Assembly (NCBI RefSeq): GCF_041601295.1
Contig: NZ_JBFIII010000008.1
Coordinates: 1 to 44,985, forward strand
DNA from: Immundisolibacter sp.
GTDB taxonomy: Bacteria; Pseudomonadota; Gammaproteobacteria; Immundisolibacterales; Immundisolibacteraceae
Reading direction: 5' to 3'
Length of the DNA: 44,985 bases
Position numbers and translations under genes: made by a program
Notes under the pieces: model-generated
Databases searched by the model: none
Told to the model about the DNA's origin: nothing
What the model saw: the letters and a program-made list of their open reading frames with translations, nothing else
Part shown: positions 29,460-36,849 of the stretch, piece after piece
Position numbering within the stretch: the stretch's first letter is position 1
Layout of the letters: every line of letters begins with the position of its first letter

Positions 29460-29510
29460 CAAATCGTTGCAGCGGACGCTCCGCGCCGCCGCTGATGCTG
29501 AGCGTTAGAG
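29454..29510 (+). other. attC site 2
   Basis: This 57-bp site runs from R'' GGCTAAC (29454-29460) to R' GTTAGAG (29504-29510). Inner arms GCAGCGG-ACGC and GCG-CCGCCGCTG pair with extrahelical bases around a short TCC loop. The 3' half (GCTGATGCTGAGCGTTAG) is nearly identical to that of attC 1, which suggests a shared source pool. The R'' box contains the stop codon of the preceding gene. Confidence 0.92.
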
Positions 29511-29553
29511 CGAACGCACACTGCATCCCATCGACTCACGAACCGTAGAAATT

Positions 29554-30267
29554 ATGGATATTAAAGAAGCCCAGGAAGGAATTTCCAATCACGTCAAGGA
29601 CCTTATTGAGGTATGCCCGCATTGTGATACGCAAGCTCATATCGAAGCCTTATGGAATGACTACCACAGGCTGAAAAATCGAGATGTTGAATTCTACGTA
29701 ATCTTCCGGTGCAAGCCATGTCGGAAACTCCTTCTAAAGACCTTCTACTTTAAGCAGAATGAGCATAGCCGCAATGAGTTGCTCTCAATGAAGGGTTGGA
29801 CGGATATGTTCCCCGTGTCCCTAGACGACAAGCTCAGTAATGAGGAAAAAGCGTTTATTCCGAGCGAGGTGTGTCAAGATTACAACGAAGCATTGAGATG
29901 CCAAGCGATAGGAGCCGATAGAGCAGCATGCGCCATGTTTCGAAGAGCCCTGCAAAGCGCCCTAGTAAAACTCGGGGCCGACCCGAAAATTGACCTCATC
30001 AAGCAAATCGGAAGTTTGTCCACCGTGTCCGAGGATGTGAAGGATTGGTCGCATCAGATCCGAATATTTGGAAACTGGGGTGCTCACCCCGACAAGGACA
30101 ACCTAAAAAACGTAGATCACGACGATGTGATTGAAGTGCATGATTTCACATCAAAGTTCTTGATGTATTCGTTCATCATGCCCGAGAAGGTTAAGCTCTC
30201 CCGCGAAAGACGAGAGAAAAAAATTAAGGGTGATAAAGACTCATCCTCGAGAGTTCCCGGTGCTTAA
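29554..30267 (+). CDS. Cassette 3: zinc-ribbon / DUF4145 domain protein
   Basis: The 237-residue protein has an N-terminal zinc ribbon with CPHC at 21-24 and CKPC at 53-56. From about 100 to 210 it matches the DUF4145 pattern: an EVCQDYNEALRCQ segment, AACAMFRRALQSAL, a middle helix with LIKQIGSL, and IRIFGNWGAHPD. The C-terminus is a basic tail. DUF4145 is often found fused or next to restriction and other anti-phage genes, but its biochemical role is unknown. GC is well below the chromosome. The gene lies between attC 2 and attC 3. A defence role is possible, not shown. Confidence 0.88.
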   Translation: MDIKEAQEGISNHVKDLIEVCPHCDTQAHIEALWNDYHRLKNRDVEFYVIFRCKPCRKLLLKTFYFKQNEHSRNELLSMKGWTDMFPVSLDDKLSNEEKAFIPSEVCQDYNEALRCQAIGADRAACAMFRRALQSALVKLGADPKIDLIKQIGSLSTVSEDVKDWSHQIRIFGNWGAHPDKDNLKNVDHDDVIEVHDFTSKFLMYSFIMPEKVKLSRERREKKIKGDKDSSSRVPGA

Positions 30268-30303
30268 ATTTCGCGGCGCAAAGCTATGTGGTCGTGAAGT
30301 TCG

Positions 30304-30396
30304 CTCTAACAATGCGCTCGAATCGGGCGCTTCGCGCCCTCGGACCGGCGCACCGCCTGGCGGCGTTTCGCCGTCCGTTCAGCGCAGAAGTTGGGC
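30304..30396 (+). other. attC site 3
   Basis: This is a longer site of 93 bp from R'' CTCTAAC (30304-30310) to R' GTTGGGC (30390-30396). Outer arms TGCGCT (30313-30318) and AGCGCA (30381-30386) pair, and inside are two smaller GC-rich hairpins, GGGCGC-TTC-GCGCCC and GGCGG-CGTTTCG-CCGTCC. The box following cassette 3 differs from that preceding it, as expected in an array. Confidence 0.88.
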
Positions 30397-30402
30397 ATCA
30401 CA

Positions 30403-30699
30403 ATGAAGATCGGTCGTTACACGGCTATCGAGTACGCAATTGCATTCGGGACTTTTTTGCTTCTCGCGTCCTTTCCGCTTCGCTATTTCTACGGGGCTGA
30501 AATCAGAGAGTGGGAGCAGTCACTTGGGCTGGCCAGATACTTTGTAATAGTCCCGCTCTTCTTGTACGTGATTTGGGGGCACTGGAGCGTCAGTTCAAGA
30601 GCTGCGAAGGGGCGCGGGCAACCCGTCGTCAGGCCTTGGGTCTGGGCCGTGGCAGTCGCAGGCACTGGCGTTGCTGGTCTTGGTATTCTCCTGTCATGA
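30403..30699 (+). CDS. Cassette 4: small integral membrane protein
   Basis: The 98-residue protein is predicted to have three membrane helices: about 8-26 (AIEYAIAFGTFLLLASFPL), 46-62 (ARYFVIVPLFLYVIWGH) and 80-97. I do not recognise a family. ATG 30403 lies 7 nt after the R' box of attC 3, so there is little room for a leader; the open frame extends to 30391, which would start inside the attC. Such short leader spacing and small membrane proteins are common among cassettes. The matching attC downstream is truncated, so this is the last gene of the array. Confidence 0.7.
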   Translation: MKIGRYTAIEYAIAFGTFLLLASFPLRYFYGAEIREWEQSLGLARYFVIVPLFLYVIWGHWSVSSRAAKGRGQPVVRPWVWAVAVAGTGVAGLGILLS

Positions 30700-30706
30700 C
30701 AATGCT

Positions 30707-30730
30707 GCCCAACAAGGCGCTCCAGGGACC
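30707..30730 (+). other. Truncated attC site 4
   Basis: R'' GCCCAAC (30707-30713) is the exact complement of the R' box GTTGGGC at 30390 and is followed by one arm AAGGCGCTCCAGGGACC. The other arm and the R' box are missing; at 30731 an unrelated palindromic element begins. The array therefore ends in a broken site. Confidence 0.85.
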
Positions 30731-30811
30731 GTAGCCTGGATGAAGCGTAGCGGAATCCGGGGCGAGTGGGTGACGGCCTCCCCGTATTCCGCTGCACTCG
30801 ATACGGGCTAC
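30731..30811. repeat. 81-bp palindromic element joined to attC
   Basis: The arms 30731-30762 and 30780-30811 are inverted copies with about 25 of 32 positions matching; both ends read GTAGCC..., and the shared core is AGCGGAAT. The spacer is 17 nt. It resembles GTAGCC...GGAAT...CCGGG palindromes I recall from other proteobacteria, but I cannot verify a family. It starts exactly where attC 4 breaks off. Confidence 0.8.
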
Positions 30812-30914
30812 TACTTGCCATTCCCGCGCCTCACGCGGCCCTGTCCAAGCCGCCCACGCTCGGTTATCGTCCGGACTGGTGGCGCTCCTGCCACGGTTTG
30901 GAGGAGATACGAAG

Positions 30915-31667
30915 ATGGCACGGTTCGACGGCAAGTCGGTGATCGTCACCGGCGGGGGTTCGGGGATTGGCGCGGCGACGGCGCGGGCGTTTGCTGCCCA
31001 GGGCGCGGCGGTGATGATCGGCGACATTAACGCCAAGGCGGGTGAGGCGGTGGCCGCCGATATTCGGGGGAAGGGTCACAAGGCCGCTTTCATCGCCACC
31101 GATACCACCCGCAAACCGAGCGTGGAGGCACTGGTTGCCGCCGCCGTGGCGGCGAGTGGCAAGCTGGATGTGGTGTTCGCCAACGCCGGGGTGTTCGATG
31201 GCTTTTTGCCGTTTACGGACATCGACGAGGCCTTGTTCGACCGCGTTATCGGCGTCAACGTGAAGGGTTATTTCTTCACCTGCCAGGCGGCTTTTGAAGC
31301 CCTGAAGAAAACCGGCGGCAACATCGTGATGACGGCGTCCGTGGCCGGGCTGGCGTCCGGTGGCGGCGGGGCGGCGTACACGGCATCCAAGTACGCGACC
31401 ATCGGGCTGATTAACCAGATTGGTGTGGAGGCCGCGGCGCATGGCATCCGCGTGAATGGCGTGGCGCCGGGCGGTGTAAAGACGGGCATGACCGAGCACC
31501 TGATCGACGACCCGGCGCTGGCCGGTTTCATCAGCCAGTCGACGCCGCTGGCGCGCTGGGCCGAGCCGGAAGAAATCGCCGATGCGGTGGTGTTCCTGGC
31601 CAGCGACGAGGCGCGTTACATCACCGGCACGGTGCTGCGCGTGGACGGCGGCATGCGTTCCAAATAG
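30915..31667 (+). CDS. SDR family oxidoreductase
   Basis: This classical short-chain dehydrogenase has 250 residues. The NAD(P)-binding motif is TGGGSGIG, the structural motif is FANAG, the catalytic Ser lies in TASVAG and the Tyr-x3-Lys in YTASK. The C-terminus VLRVDGGMRSK is usual. The substrate cannot be told; in the context of Rieske oxygenases it could be a dihydrodiol or hydroxy-acid dehydrogenase. GAGGAG at 30901-30906 lies 8 nt before ATG 30915. The frame is open to 30879, but without a ribosome-binding site. GC returns to the chromosomal level here, so the cassette array ends before this gene. Confidence 0.9.
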   Translation: MARFDGKSVIVTGGGSGIGAATARAFAAQGAAVMIGDINAKAGEAVAADIRGKGHKAAFIATDTTRKPSVEALVAAAVAASGKLDVVFANAGVFDGFLPFTDIDEALFDRVIGVNVKGYFFTCQAAFEALKKTGGNIVMTASVAGLASGGGGAAYTASKYATIGLINQIGVEAAAHGIRVNGVAPGGVKTGMTEHLIDDPALAGFISQSTPLARWAEPEEIADAVVFLASDEARYITGTVLRVDGGMRSK

Positions 31668-31728
31668 CGGGCGCCGCGGGCGGGACAAACCCGGCAAATC
31701 GCGGTACGTTACCGCTTGTTGGGGAGAC

Positions 31729-31875
31729 GCTGAATATTCAGTGGTTCCCGCAGCGCAAGGATGCGCTGCCAAAATCTGTGGCTGTAAGCCGCTGATTTTG
31801 TGAGTCGTCGGAAAACCACGCTTTTCCGATGACGGGCGCTGAGAAAGCCAGGAAGGATTTACTCAGCGCTTCTTT
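31729..31875 (+). repeat. Multi-hairpin dispersed repeat, copy B
   Basis: It has the same five-hairpin order as copy A. H1 is reduced to CTGAAT/ATTCAG. H2 is GCAGCGC/GCGCTGC. H3 is CAAAATC-GTGGC with GCCGC-GATTTTG. H4 is GTCGTCGGAAAA with TTTTCCGATGAC (one wobble pair). H5 is GCGCTGAG/CTCAGCGC. It lies 68 nt before the first Rieske oxygenase start. Confidence 0.9.
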
Positions 31876-31942
31876 CGGGGCCTGTTGGTCTTCCGTAGCG
31901 GCCCGCACGTCCGAACGGCAACTTTGCGGAGGGGAACCTGCC

Positions 31943-33142
31943 ATGTCTGATTTGATCGGCATGAATTTTGTCACCCAGACGCCCGATGTCGGCACCTCCC
32001 GGGTGCCGGCAGCGGCCTACACCGATCCGGTGCAGTTCGAGCAGGAACGCGAAAAGATCTTTCGCCGCGCCTGGCTGCGCGTGTGCAGGGCCAATGAGGT
32101 ACCGCAACCCGGCGACTACCGGGTGCTCGAAATCCCGGTGTGGGGCGCCTCGGTCATCATCACGCGCGGAAACGATGGCGAGCTGCACGCATTTTTGAAC
32201 ATGTGTCGCCACCGGGGCATGGTGCTGACGCGCAGCGCCAGCGGAAACGCCGGCGGCTTTGTGTGCGATTTTCACGGCTGGACCTACAACCTCGACGGCA
32301 CGCTGCGCAGCGTGCCGGGCGAGGAATATTTTCCGCGCCTGGAAGCGGACCGCGCCGGCCTTGGCGCGCGGCGCCTGGCGGTGGGTAGCTGGCGCGGTTT
32401 CGTGTTTGTGAACTGGAACCCGACACCGCCGTGGACGCTGGCCGAATACCTCGGCGAGCTGGGGGAGTTTGTCGGTCAGCACCCGCTTGAGCAATACGAA
32501 CACACCGGCAGCTACCGCCTGGAGGTGAATGCCAACTGGAAGGTGATCACCGACGCCTTTCTCGAGCCTTACCACGTGGCGACCGTGCACCGCCGCTCGC
32601 TGCCGGATGCCATGAACTCACCGGGTAATCCGCTGGGGCTGCCCAATTCCTGCCGCGTGTATGGCGATCACCGCACCATGGCGGTGTGGGGCAATCCGGC
32701 GCACCAGCCGACGCCGGCCGAAGCGCTGATGTGGAAACACGCCTTCGCGCTGCAACCGGGCAAGGTGGAGGACGTGCCGGGAGCAAATCCGGACCGCTCC
32801 CCTACCTGGTGGTTCGATACCAATATCTGGTTTCCGTACTTCTCGCTGTTTGTCGGTGCCGGCTGGTTGCTGACTTACGACGTGTGGCCGATCAGCGTTA
32901 ACCGCACCGTTTGGGAAGTGAATACCTATGGTCTGACGCCGACCAACGCGGCGCAGAAGCTGGGCGGCGAGTATATGAAGATCATGCTGCGCGATGCCCT
33001 GATGGAGGACTTCAGCACCGTCGAGCAGGTGCAGAAGAACCTGGAAACCGGTGCCATGGAGCATCTTTATCTGTCGGATGAGATGGAGTATTTCATCCGC
33101 CACCAGCATTGGGCGGTGCAGCGCTGGTTGAGTCAGCCATGA
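31943..33142 (+). CDS. Rieske non-heme iron oxygenase alpha subunit 1
   Basis: This 399-residue aromatic-ring-hydroxylating oxygenase has a Rieske [2Fe-2S] domain with C-x-H at 88-90 (MCRHRG) and C-x2-H at 108-111 (CDFHGW). The catalytic domain holds the mononuclear iron with NWKVITDAFLEPYHVATVH (D204, H211, H216). The bridging Asp204 that carries electrons between subunits is present. GGAGGGG precedes ATG 31943 by 8 nt; an upstream extension in frame to 31829 would cover repeat copy B. The substrate is unknown. No beta subunit, ferredoxin or reductase lies nearby, but a 110-residue partner overlaps its stop. Confidence 0.93.
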   Translation: MSDLIGMNFVTQTPDVGTSRVPAAAYTDPVQFEQEREKIFRRAWLRVCRANEVPQPGDYRVLEIPVWGASVIITRGNDGELHAFLNMCRHRGMVLTRSASGNAGGFVCDFHGWTYNLDGTLRSVPGEEYFPRLEADRAGLGARRLAVGSWRGFVFVNWNPTPPWTLAEYLGELGEFVGQHPLEQYEHTGSYRLEVNANWKVITDAFLEPYHVATVHRRSLPDAMNSPGNPLGLPNSCRVYGDHRTMAVWGNPAHQPTPAEALMWKHAFALQPGKVEDVPGANPDRSPTWWFDTNIWFPYFSLFVGAGWLLTYDVWPISVNRTVWEVNTYGLTPTNAAQKLGGEYMKIMLRDALMEDFSTVEQVQKNLETGAMEHLYLSDEMEYFIRHQHWAVQRWLSQP

Positions 33143-33471
33143 GCGGCGGCGGGGCGGTGCTGCCGTCGAGTTTTGCCGACCTGGAGCGGTGGGCGGGTAC
33201 CTGGGTGCTGGATACCGAGCGCGAACGACGCGACCTGCGCTGCCAGAGCGAGATGGCGGCGCTCGATGCCTTTTACCAGGCGCTCCTGCTGCGCATGGAC
33301 GCCATCATCCTGCACTTGAACGCGTTTCCCCTGGATGCCCTGCCTGGCCCCGAGCAAAATCTGCTCAAGCTTGGTCAGGCGTTCCTGGAGGTGGCGCCGG
33401 CGGTGGAGTTGTTCCACGCGCCGGAGGTGCCGGACGGGTTCCCCTGGCAGCGTTTCGAGGTGCTGACCTGA
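33139..33471 (+). CDS. Small partner protein of Rieske oxygenase, copy 1
   Basis: The 110-residue helical protein starts at an ATG that overlaps the oxygenase stop (ATGA), which argues for coupled synthesis in fixed ratio. It is a paralogue of the protein at 34891: both have SFADLE/AFADLE near the start, then a conserved stretch M-A-x-L-x-x-F-Y, DA-I-x-HLN-x-FPL, and P-x-EQNLL-x-L, about half of the positions identical. I do not recognise a named family, and it lacks cysteine or histidine clusters that would suggest a ferredoxin. A structural or accessory role with the oxygenase is an inference from pairing. Confidence 0.85.
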   Translation: MSGGGAVLPSSFADLERWAGTWVLDTERERRDLRCQSEMAALDAFYQALLLRMDAIILHLNAFPLDALPGPEQNLLKLGQAFLEVAPAVELFHAPEVPDGFPWQRFEVLT

Positions 33472-33521
33472 GGGGTGTGCGCTCAGCGCGCGGCTCAATC
33501 CACCGATTCCAGGCTCTGTTG

Positions 33522-33545
33522 CCCGCTTGACTGGCGTCAAGCGGG
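33522..33545 (+). terminator. Hairpin between the two Rieske modules
   Basis: A perfect 10-bp stem CCCGCTTGAC (33522-33531) / GTCAAGCGGG (33536-33545) with a 4-nt loop lies 96 nt upstream of the second oxygenase. Only TCTGTT follows, so termination would be weak. It could also be an mRNA-processing or regulator-binding site. Confidence 0.45.
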
Positions 33546-33641
33546 TCTGTTGGCCAGCCTTTCTAATGACTCCCGGCATCCGGCCGTTCGGTTGCCGACA
33601 GCGCGGGGCCGCCACGAGCCCCTGCACAGGAAGGAGTCGTC

Positions 33642-34865
33642 ATGAACGCCCCGCAGCCGCCGGTCAGTTATCCGTTCAGTCCCAGCCATGCCATGAAATT
33701 CGGCACCCCGGTGCCGGACATGGGCAGTGGGCCAATCCCGGCCGAATCGGTGACCTCGGCCGCGTATTTCGAGCGCGAGCGCGAGCAGATATTCAAGCAG
33801 GCCTGGCTACAGGTCGGCCGGGTGGAGGAAATCCCCAACGCGGGTGATTACTTCACGCGTGAGTTGCACGTGTTCAAGAGCAACATCGTGGTGGTGCGCG
33901 GCAAGGACGGCGCGGTGCGCGCCTTCCACAATATGTGTACCCATCGGGGCATGGCGCTGGCGACTGAGGCCTGCGGCAACACGCGCGGCTTTACCTGCGA
34001 GTTTCACGGCTGGGGCTTTGGTCTGGACGGCAGCTTGCAGGCGGTGCCGGCGATCGAGTCCTTCCCCGGCATTGATCGGTCCAGGCTCGGTCTGAAAGCA
34101 CTGGCCTGCGACACGTGGAACGGCTTTATCTTCGTGCACTGGAACCCGCAGCCGGCGCAGTCGCTGGCCGATTTCATGGGTCCGCTGGCCAGGGACATGG
34201 ACGGTTTTCCGTTCGACCAATGCCAGCACATCGCCCACTACACGGCGCGCGTCAAGGCCAACTGGAAGCTGAGCATCGACGCCTTTCAGGAGGCCTACCA
34301 CGCCACTTACCTGCACCGGCATGCCATTCCCGGTGCCGGCGATCTTGAGCTGGCGCTGCCAAGTTCGGTGCGGTTCTACGGTCCGCACCGCTCGGTGTCG
34401 TGCTGGCTGAAGACCGACATCCAGCCGACGCCGGCCGAGGCAATTGCCTACAAGCACGGCAGTTTCGGTTTCGTGAAGGCCGATGAAGGCGACACGCGCG
34501 GCCTGAACCCGTCGGGTGACGAGTCCTGGTGGTTCGACATCAACGTGTTCTTCCCGAATTTCTTTTGCGATCTGGGGCGTGGCTGGTACTTCACGTACAA
34601 CTTCTGGCCGGTGTCGGAGAACGACACCATCTGGAACATGAACATCTACCAGGTGCAGGCGGCCACGGCCGGCGACCGGCTGGCGCAGGAATTCACCCGC
34701 GTGGTGCTGCGCGACACCGTGTTCGAGGACATGAGCACCATGGAGTTCTCGCAAAAGGCCTTTGATTCGGGCGTGATCACCGAGCAGACCATCGGCGATA
34801 CCGAGATCGCCGTGCGTCACCAGTACTGGGTGGCGGACGAGTGGGTCAACGGCCGGCGGCCGTAA
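33642..34865 (+). CDS. Rieske non-heme iron oxygenase alpha subunit 2
   Basis: This second alpha subunit, 407 residues, is a paralogue of the one at 31943. Rieske ligands are C99-x-H101 (MCTHRG) and C119-x2-H122 (CEFHGW). The mononuclear iron site is NWKLSIDAFQEAYHATYLH with D213, H220 and H225. AAGGAG lies before the ATG. It starts with an extra segment YPFSPSHAMKFGTPVPD compared with copy 1. Both are closer to each other than would be expected for random co-location, so a duplication with later divergence is likely. The partner gene follows 25 nt after. Confidence 0.93.
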   Translation: MNAPQPPVSYPFSPSHAMKFGTPVPDMGSGPIPAESVTSAAYFEREREQIFKQAWLQVGRVEEIPNAGDYFTRELHVFKSNIVVVRGKDGAVRAFHNMCTHRGMALATEACGNTRGFTCEFHGWGFGLDGSLQAVPAIESFPGIDRSRLGLKALACDTWNGFIFVHWNPQPAQSLADFMGPLARDMDGFPFDQCQHIAHYTARVKANWKLSIDAFQEAYHATYLHRHAIPGAGDLELALPSSVRFYGPHRSVSCWLKTDIQPTPAEAIAYKHGSFGFVKADEGDTRGLNPSGDESWWFDINVFFPNFFCDLGRGWYFTYNFWPVSENDTIWNMNIYQVQAATAGDRLAQEFTRVVLRDTVFEDMSTMEFSQKAFDSGVITEQTIGDTEIAVRHQYWVADEWVNGRRP

Positions 34866-34890
34866 CTACCGAGCACCCGGAGATCGTTCA

Positions 34891-35238
34891 ATGACCAATC
34901 AATTGCCCGCTGCGTTTGCCGACCTTGAGCCGTTCTGTGCCAAGTGGCTGCGGCCGACCGAGTCGCAGCGCAACCAGGTGCGTATCAGCAGCGATATGGC
35001 AGAACTTCGCGTCTTTTACGACGCCGTGCTGCCGCGCTTCGATGCCGTCATCCGGCACCTGAACCAGTTCCCGTTGGGCGATCTGCCACCGGCCGAACAG
35101 AATCTGCTGAATCTGTCGTTCGCGTTCGTGGAAGCCACGGCGCCGGTGGAGCGTTTCAACTCACCGATCGTCACCAAGACCTTTCCGCCGGAGCGCTTCC
35201 TCATTCACGAGGATCTGGGTCGCAGCGGCGGTTGGTAA
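34891..35238 (+). CDS. Small partner protein of Rieske oxygenase, copy 2
   Basis: This 115-residue protein is a paralogue of the one at 33139 (shared segments FADLE, DMAELRVFYDAVL, HLNQFPLGDLPPAEQNLL). It is rich in helix-forming residues, soluble, and has no signal peptide or metal-binding cluster apart from a single cysteine. CCGGAGA precedes the ATG by about 9 nt. Its stop is only 7 bp from the end of mnmA on the other strand, so the two transcripts converge. Function unknown; the repeated pairing with an oxygenase alpha subunit suggests they work together. Confidence 0.85.
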   Translation: MTNQLPAAFADLEPFCAKWLRPTESQRNQVRISSDMAELRVFYDAVLPRFDAVIRHLNQFPLGDLPPAEQNLLNLSFAFVEATAPVERFNSPIVTKTFPPERFLIHEDLGRSGGW

Positions 35239-35245
35239 GACGCCC

Positions 35246-36397
35246 TCAGGCGCTCACGGCGTCGGCTGAAAGGGTTTGGGCAGCGGGGGTGGTGGTGTCT
35301 ATCACCGCCCCGCCCAGGCATTCGCCGTCCCGATAAAACACCACTGACTGGCCCGGCGTGACCGCCCGCTGTGGGTGGGCGAAACGCACCTGACAGCGGC
35401 CGTCATCCAGCGCCTCGACTTCGCAGGCTTCGGCGGTTTGCCGGTAGCGGGTCTTGGCCGTGCAGGCAAATCGGACATCCGGCGGACCGCCGCCAATCCA
35501 GCTGGCCGTCTCGGACAGCAGGGCATTGCTCAGCAGCAGCGGATGATCGTGCCCCTGCACCACAAGCAAGGTGTTGCGCGTAGCGTCCTTGCCGGCGACG
35601 TACCAGGGCGCGTTGCCGTCGCCATGCCCGCCGCCGATTCCAAGACCCTGCCGCTGGCCAAGCGTGTAGTAAGGCAGGCCAATGTGCCGGCCGACGATGG
35701 TGTCATGCGGGTCCAGCATGTCGCCCGGCTCGGCCACCAGATAGCGGCTCAGGAACTCCCGGAACGGCCGCTCGCCGATAAAACAGATGCCGGTCGAGTC
35801 TTTCTTTTGCGCCACCGGCAGGCCGGCCCCGGCGGCCAGCGCGCGCACTTCGCGTTTGGTGAATCCGGCCAGCGGCATGCCGGCCGGGGCAAGCTGCGCT
35901 TGCGTCAGGGCGTGCAGGAAGTAGGTCTGGTCCTTGTCGGGGTCGGCCGGACACAAAAGATGAACCTGCCCGCGGCTTCGCCGCAGGGCGGCGTAGTGGC
36001 CGGTGGCGATGGCCTGCGCGCCGAGTGCCCGCGCGTGTTGCTGGAATACGCCGAACTTGATTTCGCGGTTACACAGCACGTCCGGATTGGGTGTGCGCCC
36101 GCGCCGGTATTCGGCCAGGAAATGGGCGAATACCTGCTCGCGATATTCGGCGGCGAAGTTGACCACCTGTACCGGGATATCGAGCTGCGCGCCGATCGCC
36201 TGGACGTCGGCAATGTCCACCTCGGCCGGGCAGTCGCCGAACTGGTCGTCGTCCTCCCAGTTCTTCATGAAAAGACCGAGCACCTCGTAGCCGGCGCGCT
36301 GCAGCAGCAATGCGGTGACCGCCGAATCGACACCACCAGACAGCCCGACCACCACCCGCGCGGGTGGCGGCAGCGGCAATCCAAAGGGGGCATCCAT
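35246..36397 (-). CDS. mnmA: tRNA-specific 2-thiouridylase
   Basis: MnmA thiolates the wobble uridine (s2U34) of Lys, Glu and Gln tRNAs using ATP and a relayed sulfur. The 383-residue protein has the PP-loop SGGVDS at 20-25, the first catalytic cysteine in PNPDVLCNREIKF (C109), and the second in DSTGICFIGER (C205). EYRRGRTPNPD and PYYTLGQRQGLGIGG are also conserved. The ATG overlaps the nudJ stop (TGATG), and the order nudJ-mnmA is the same as in E. coli. Confidence 0.97.
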   Translation of the reverse strand: MDAPFGLPLPPPARVVVGLSGGVDSAVTALLLQRAGYEVLGLFMKNWEDDDQFGDCPAEVDIADVQAIGAQLDIPVQVVNFAAEYREQVFAHFLAEYRRGRTPNPDVLCNREIKFGVFQQHARALGAQAIATGHYAALRRSRGQVHLLCPADPDKDQTYFLHALTQAQLAPAGMPLAGFTKREVRALAAGAGLPVAQKKDSTGICFIGERPFREFLSRYLVAEPGDMLDPHDTIVGRHIGLPYYTLGQRQGLGIGGGHGDGNAPWYVAGKDATRNTLLVVQGHDHPLLLSNALLSETASWIGGGPPDVRFACTAKTRYRQTAEACEVEALDDGRCQVRFAHPQRAVTPGQSVVFYRDGECLGGAVIDTTTPAAQTLSADAVSA

Positions 36398-36840
36398 CAG
36401 ATGTCGGCGAGCAATGACAACGGGTGCCGGGCGCCGCCGAGGTAGTCATCCAGGCAGCGCATCACCAGTTCGGTCCGGTGGCGGTCGACGCAGGCGGCCA
36501 GTTGCGTGCGATCCAGCCACACGGCGCGCTTGATGCCGGTGTCCAGTGGCTGGTCAGGATAGTGCTGGACGGCCCGGGCACTGAAACAGACGCGCAGCGT
36601 GGTCAGGCCGTTGCCGGGCTCGATACGCCGGTACACGCCGACCACCGCTTCGGGTTCGACCTTCCAGCCGGTTTCTTCCAGCGTCTCGCGCCGGCAGGCC
36701 TCGATCAGGGTTTCGCCATCTTCAAGGTGCCCGGCCGGCTGGTTGAATACCAGCCGGCCTTCGGCGAGTTCTTCCACCAGCAGGAAACGGCCGTCGTTCT
36801 CGACGATGGCGGCCACAGTGACGCGAGGAGTCCATACCAT
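36397..36840 (-). CDS. nudJ: Nudix hydrolase, NudJ-like
   Basis: This is a 147-residue pyrophosphohydrolase. The Nudix box is complete: GHLEDGETLIEACRRETLEE followed by TGW. It begins VWTPRVTVAAIVEN, similar to NudJ, which hydrolyses thiamine pyrophosphates and nucleoside di/triphosphates in E. coli. The position directly before mnmA supports NudJ. No clear Shine-Dalgarno is seen before ATG 36840; translation probably depends on hemD, whose stop is 9 nt away. Confidence 0.9.
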   Translation of the reverse strand: MVWTPRVTVAAIVENDGRFLLVEELAEGRLVFNQPAGHLEDGETLIEACRRETLEETGWKVEPEAVVGVYRRIEPGNGLTTLRVCFSARAVQHYPDQPLDTGIKRAVWLDRTQLAACVDRHRTELVMRCLDDYLGGARHPLSLLADI

Positions 36841-36849
36841 GGGTGCATT

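Larger units (their letters stand above)
27590..30730 (+). mobile_element. Integron gene-cassette array without integrase (CALIN-like)
   Basis: Four consecutive one-gene cassettes lie on the plus strand, bounded by R' boxes at 27590, 28537, 29504 and 30390 and by attC sites after each gene. For every cassette the 5' R' and the 3' R'' are exact reverse complements: GTTAGCC/GGCTAAC, GTTAGCC/GGCTAAC, GTTAGAG/CTCTAAC, GTTGGGC/GCCCAAC. That covariation, with the attC orientation matching the genes, is the hallmark of cassettes captured as circles. No intI gene is visible on either side, and the last attC is truncated. Middle cassettes have clearly lower GC than the chromosome. Confidence 0.9.

Noticed and set aside
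28484..30396. Spaced palindromes considered as a CRISPR array
   Set aside because: The units differ in sequence and length and are separated by full genes; box pairing identifies them as attC.
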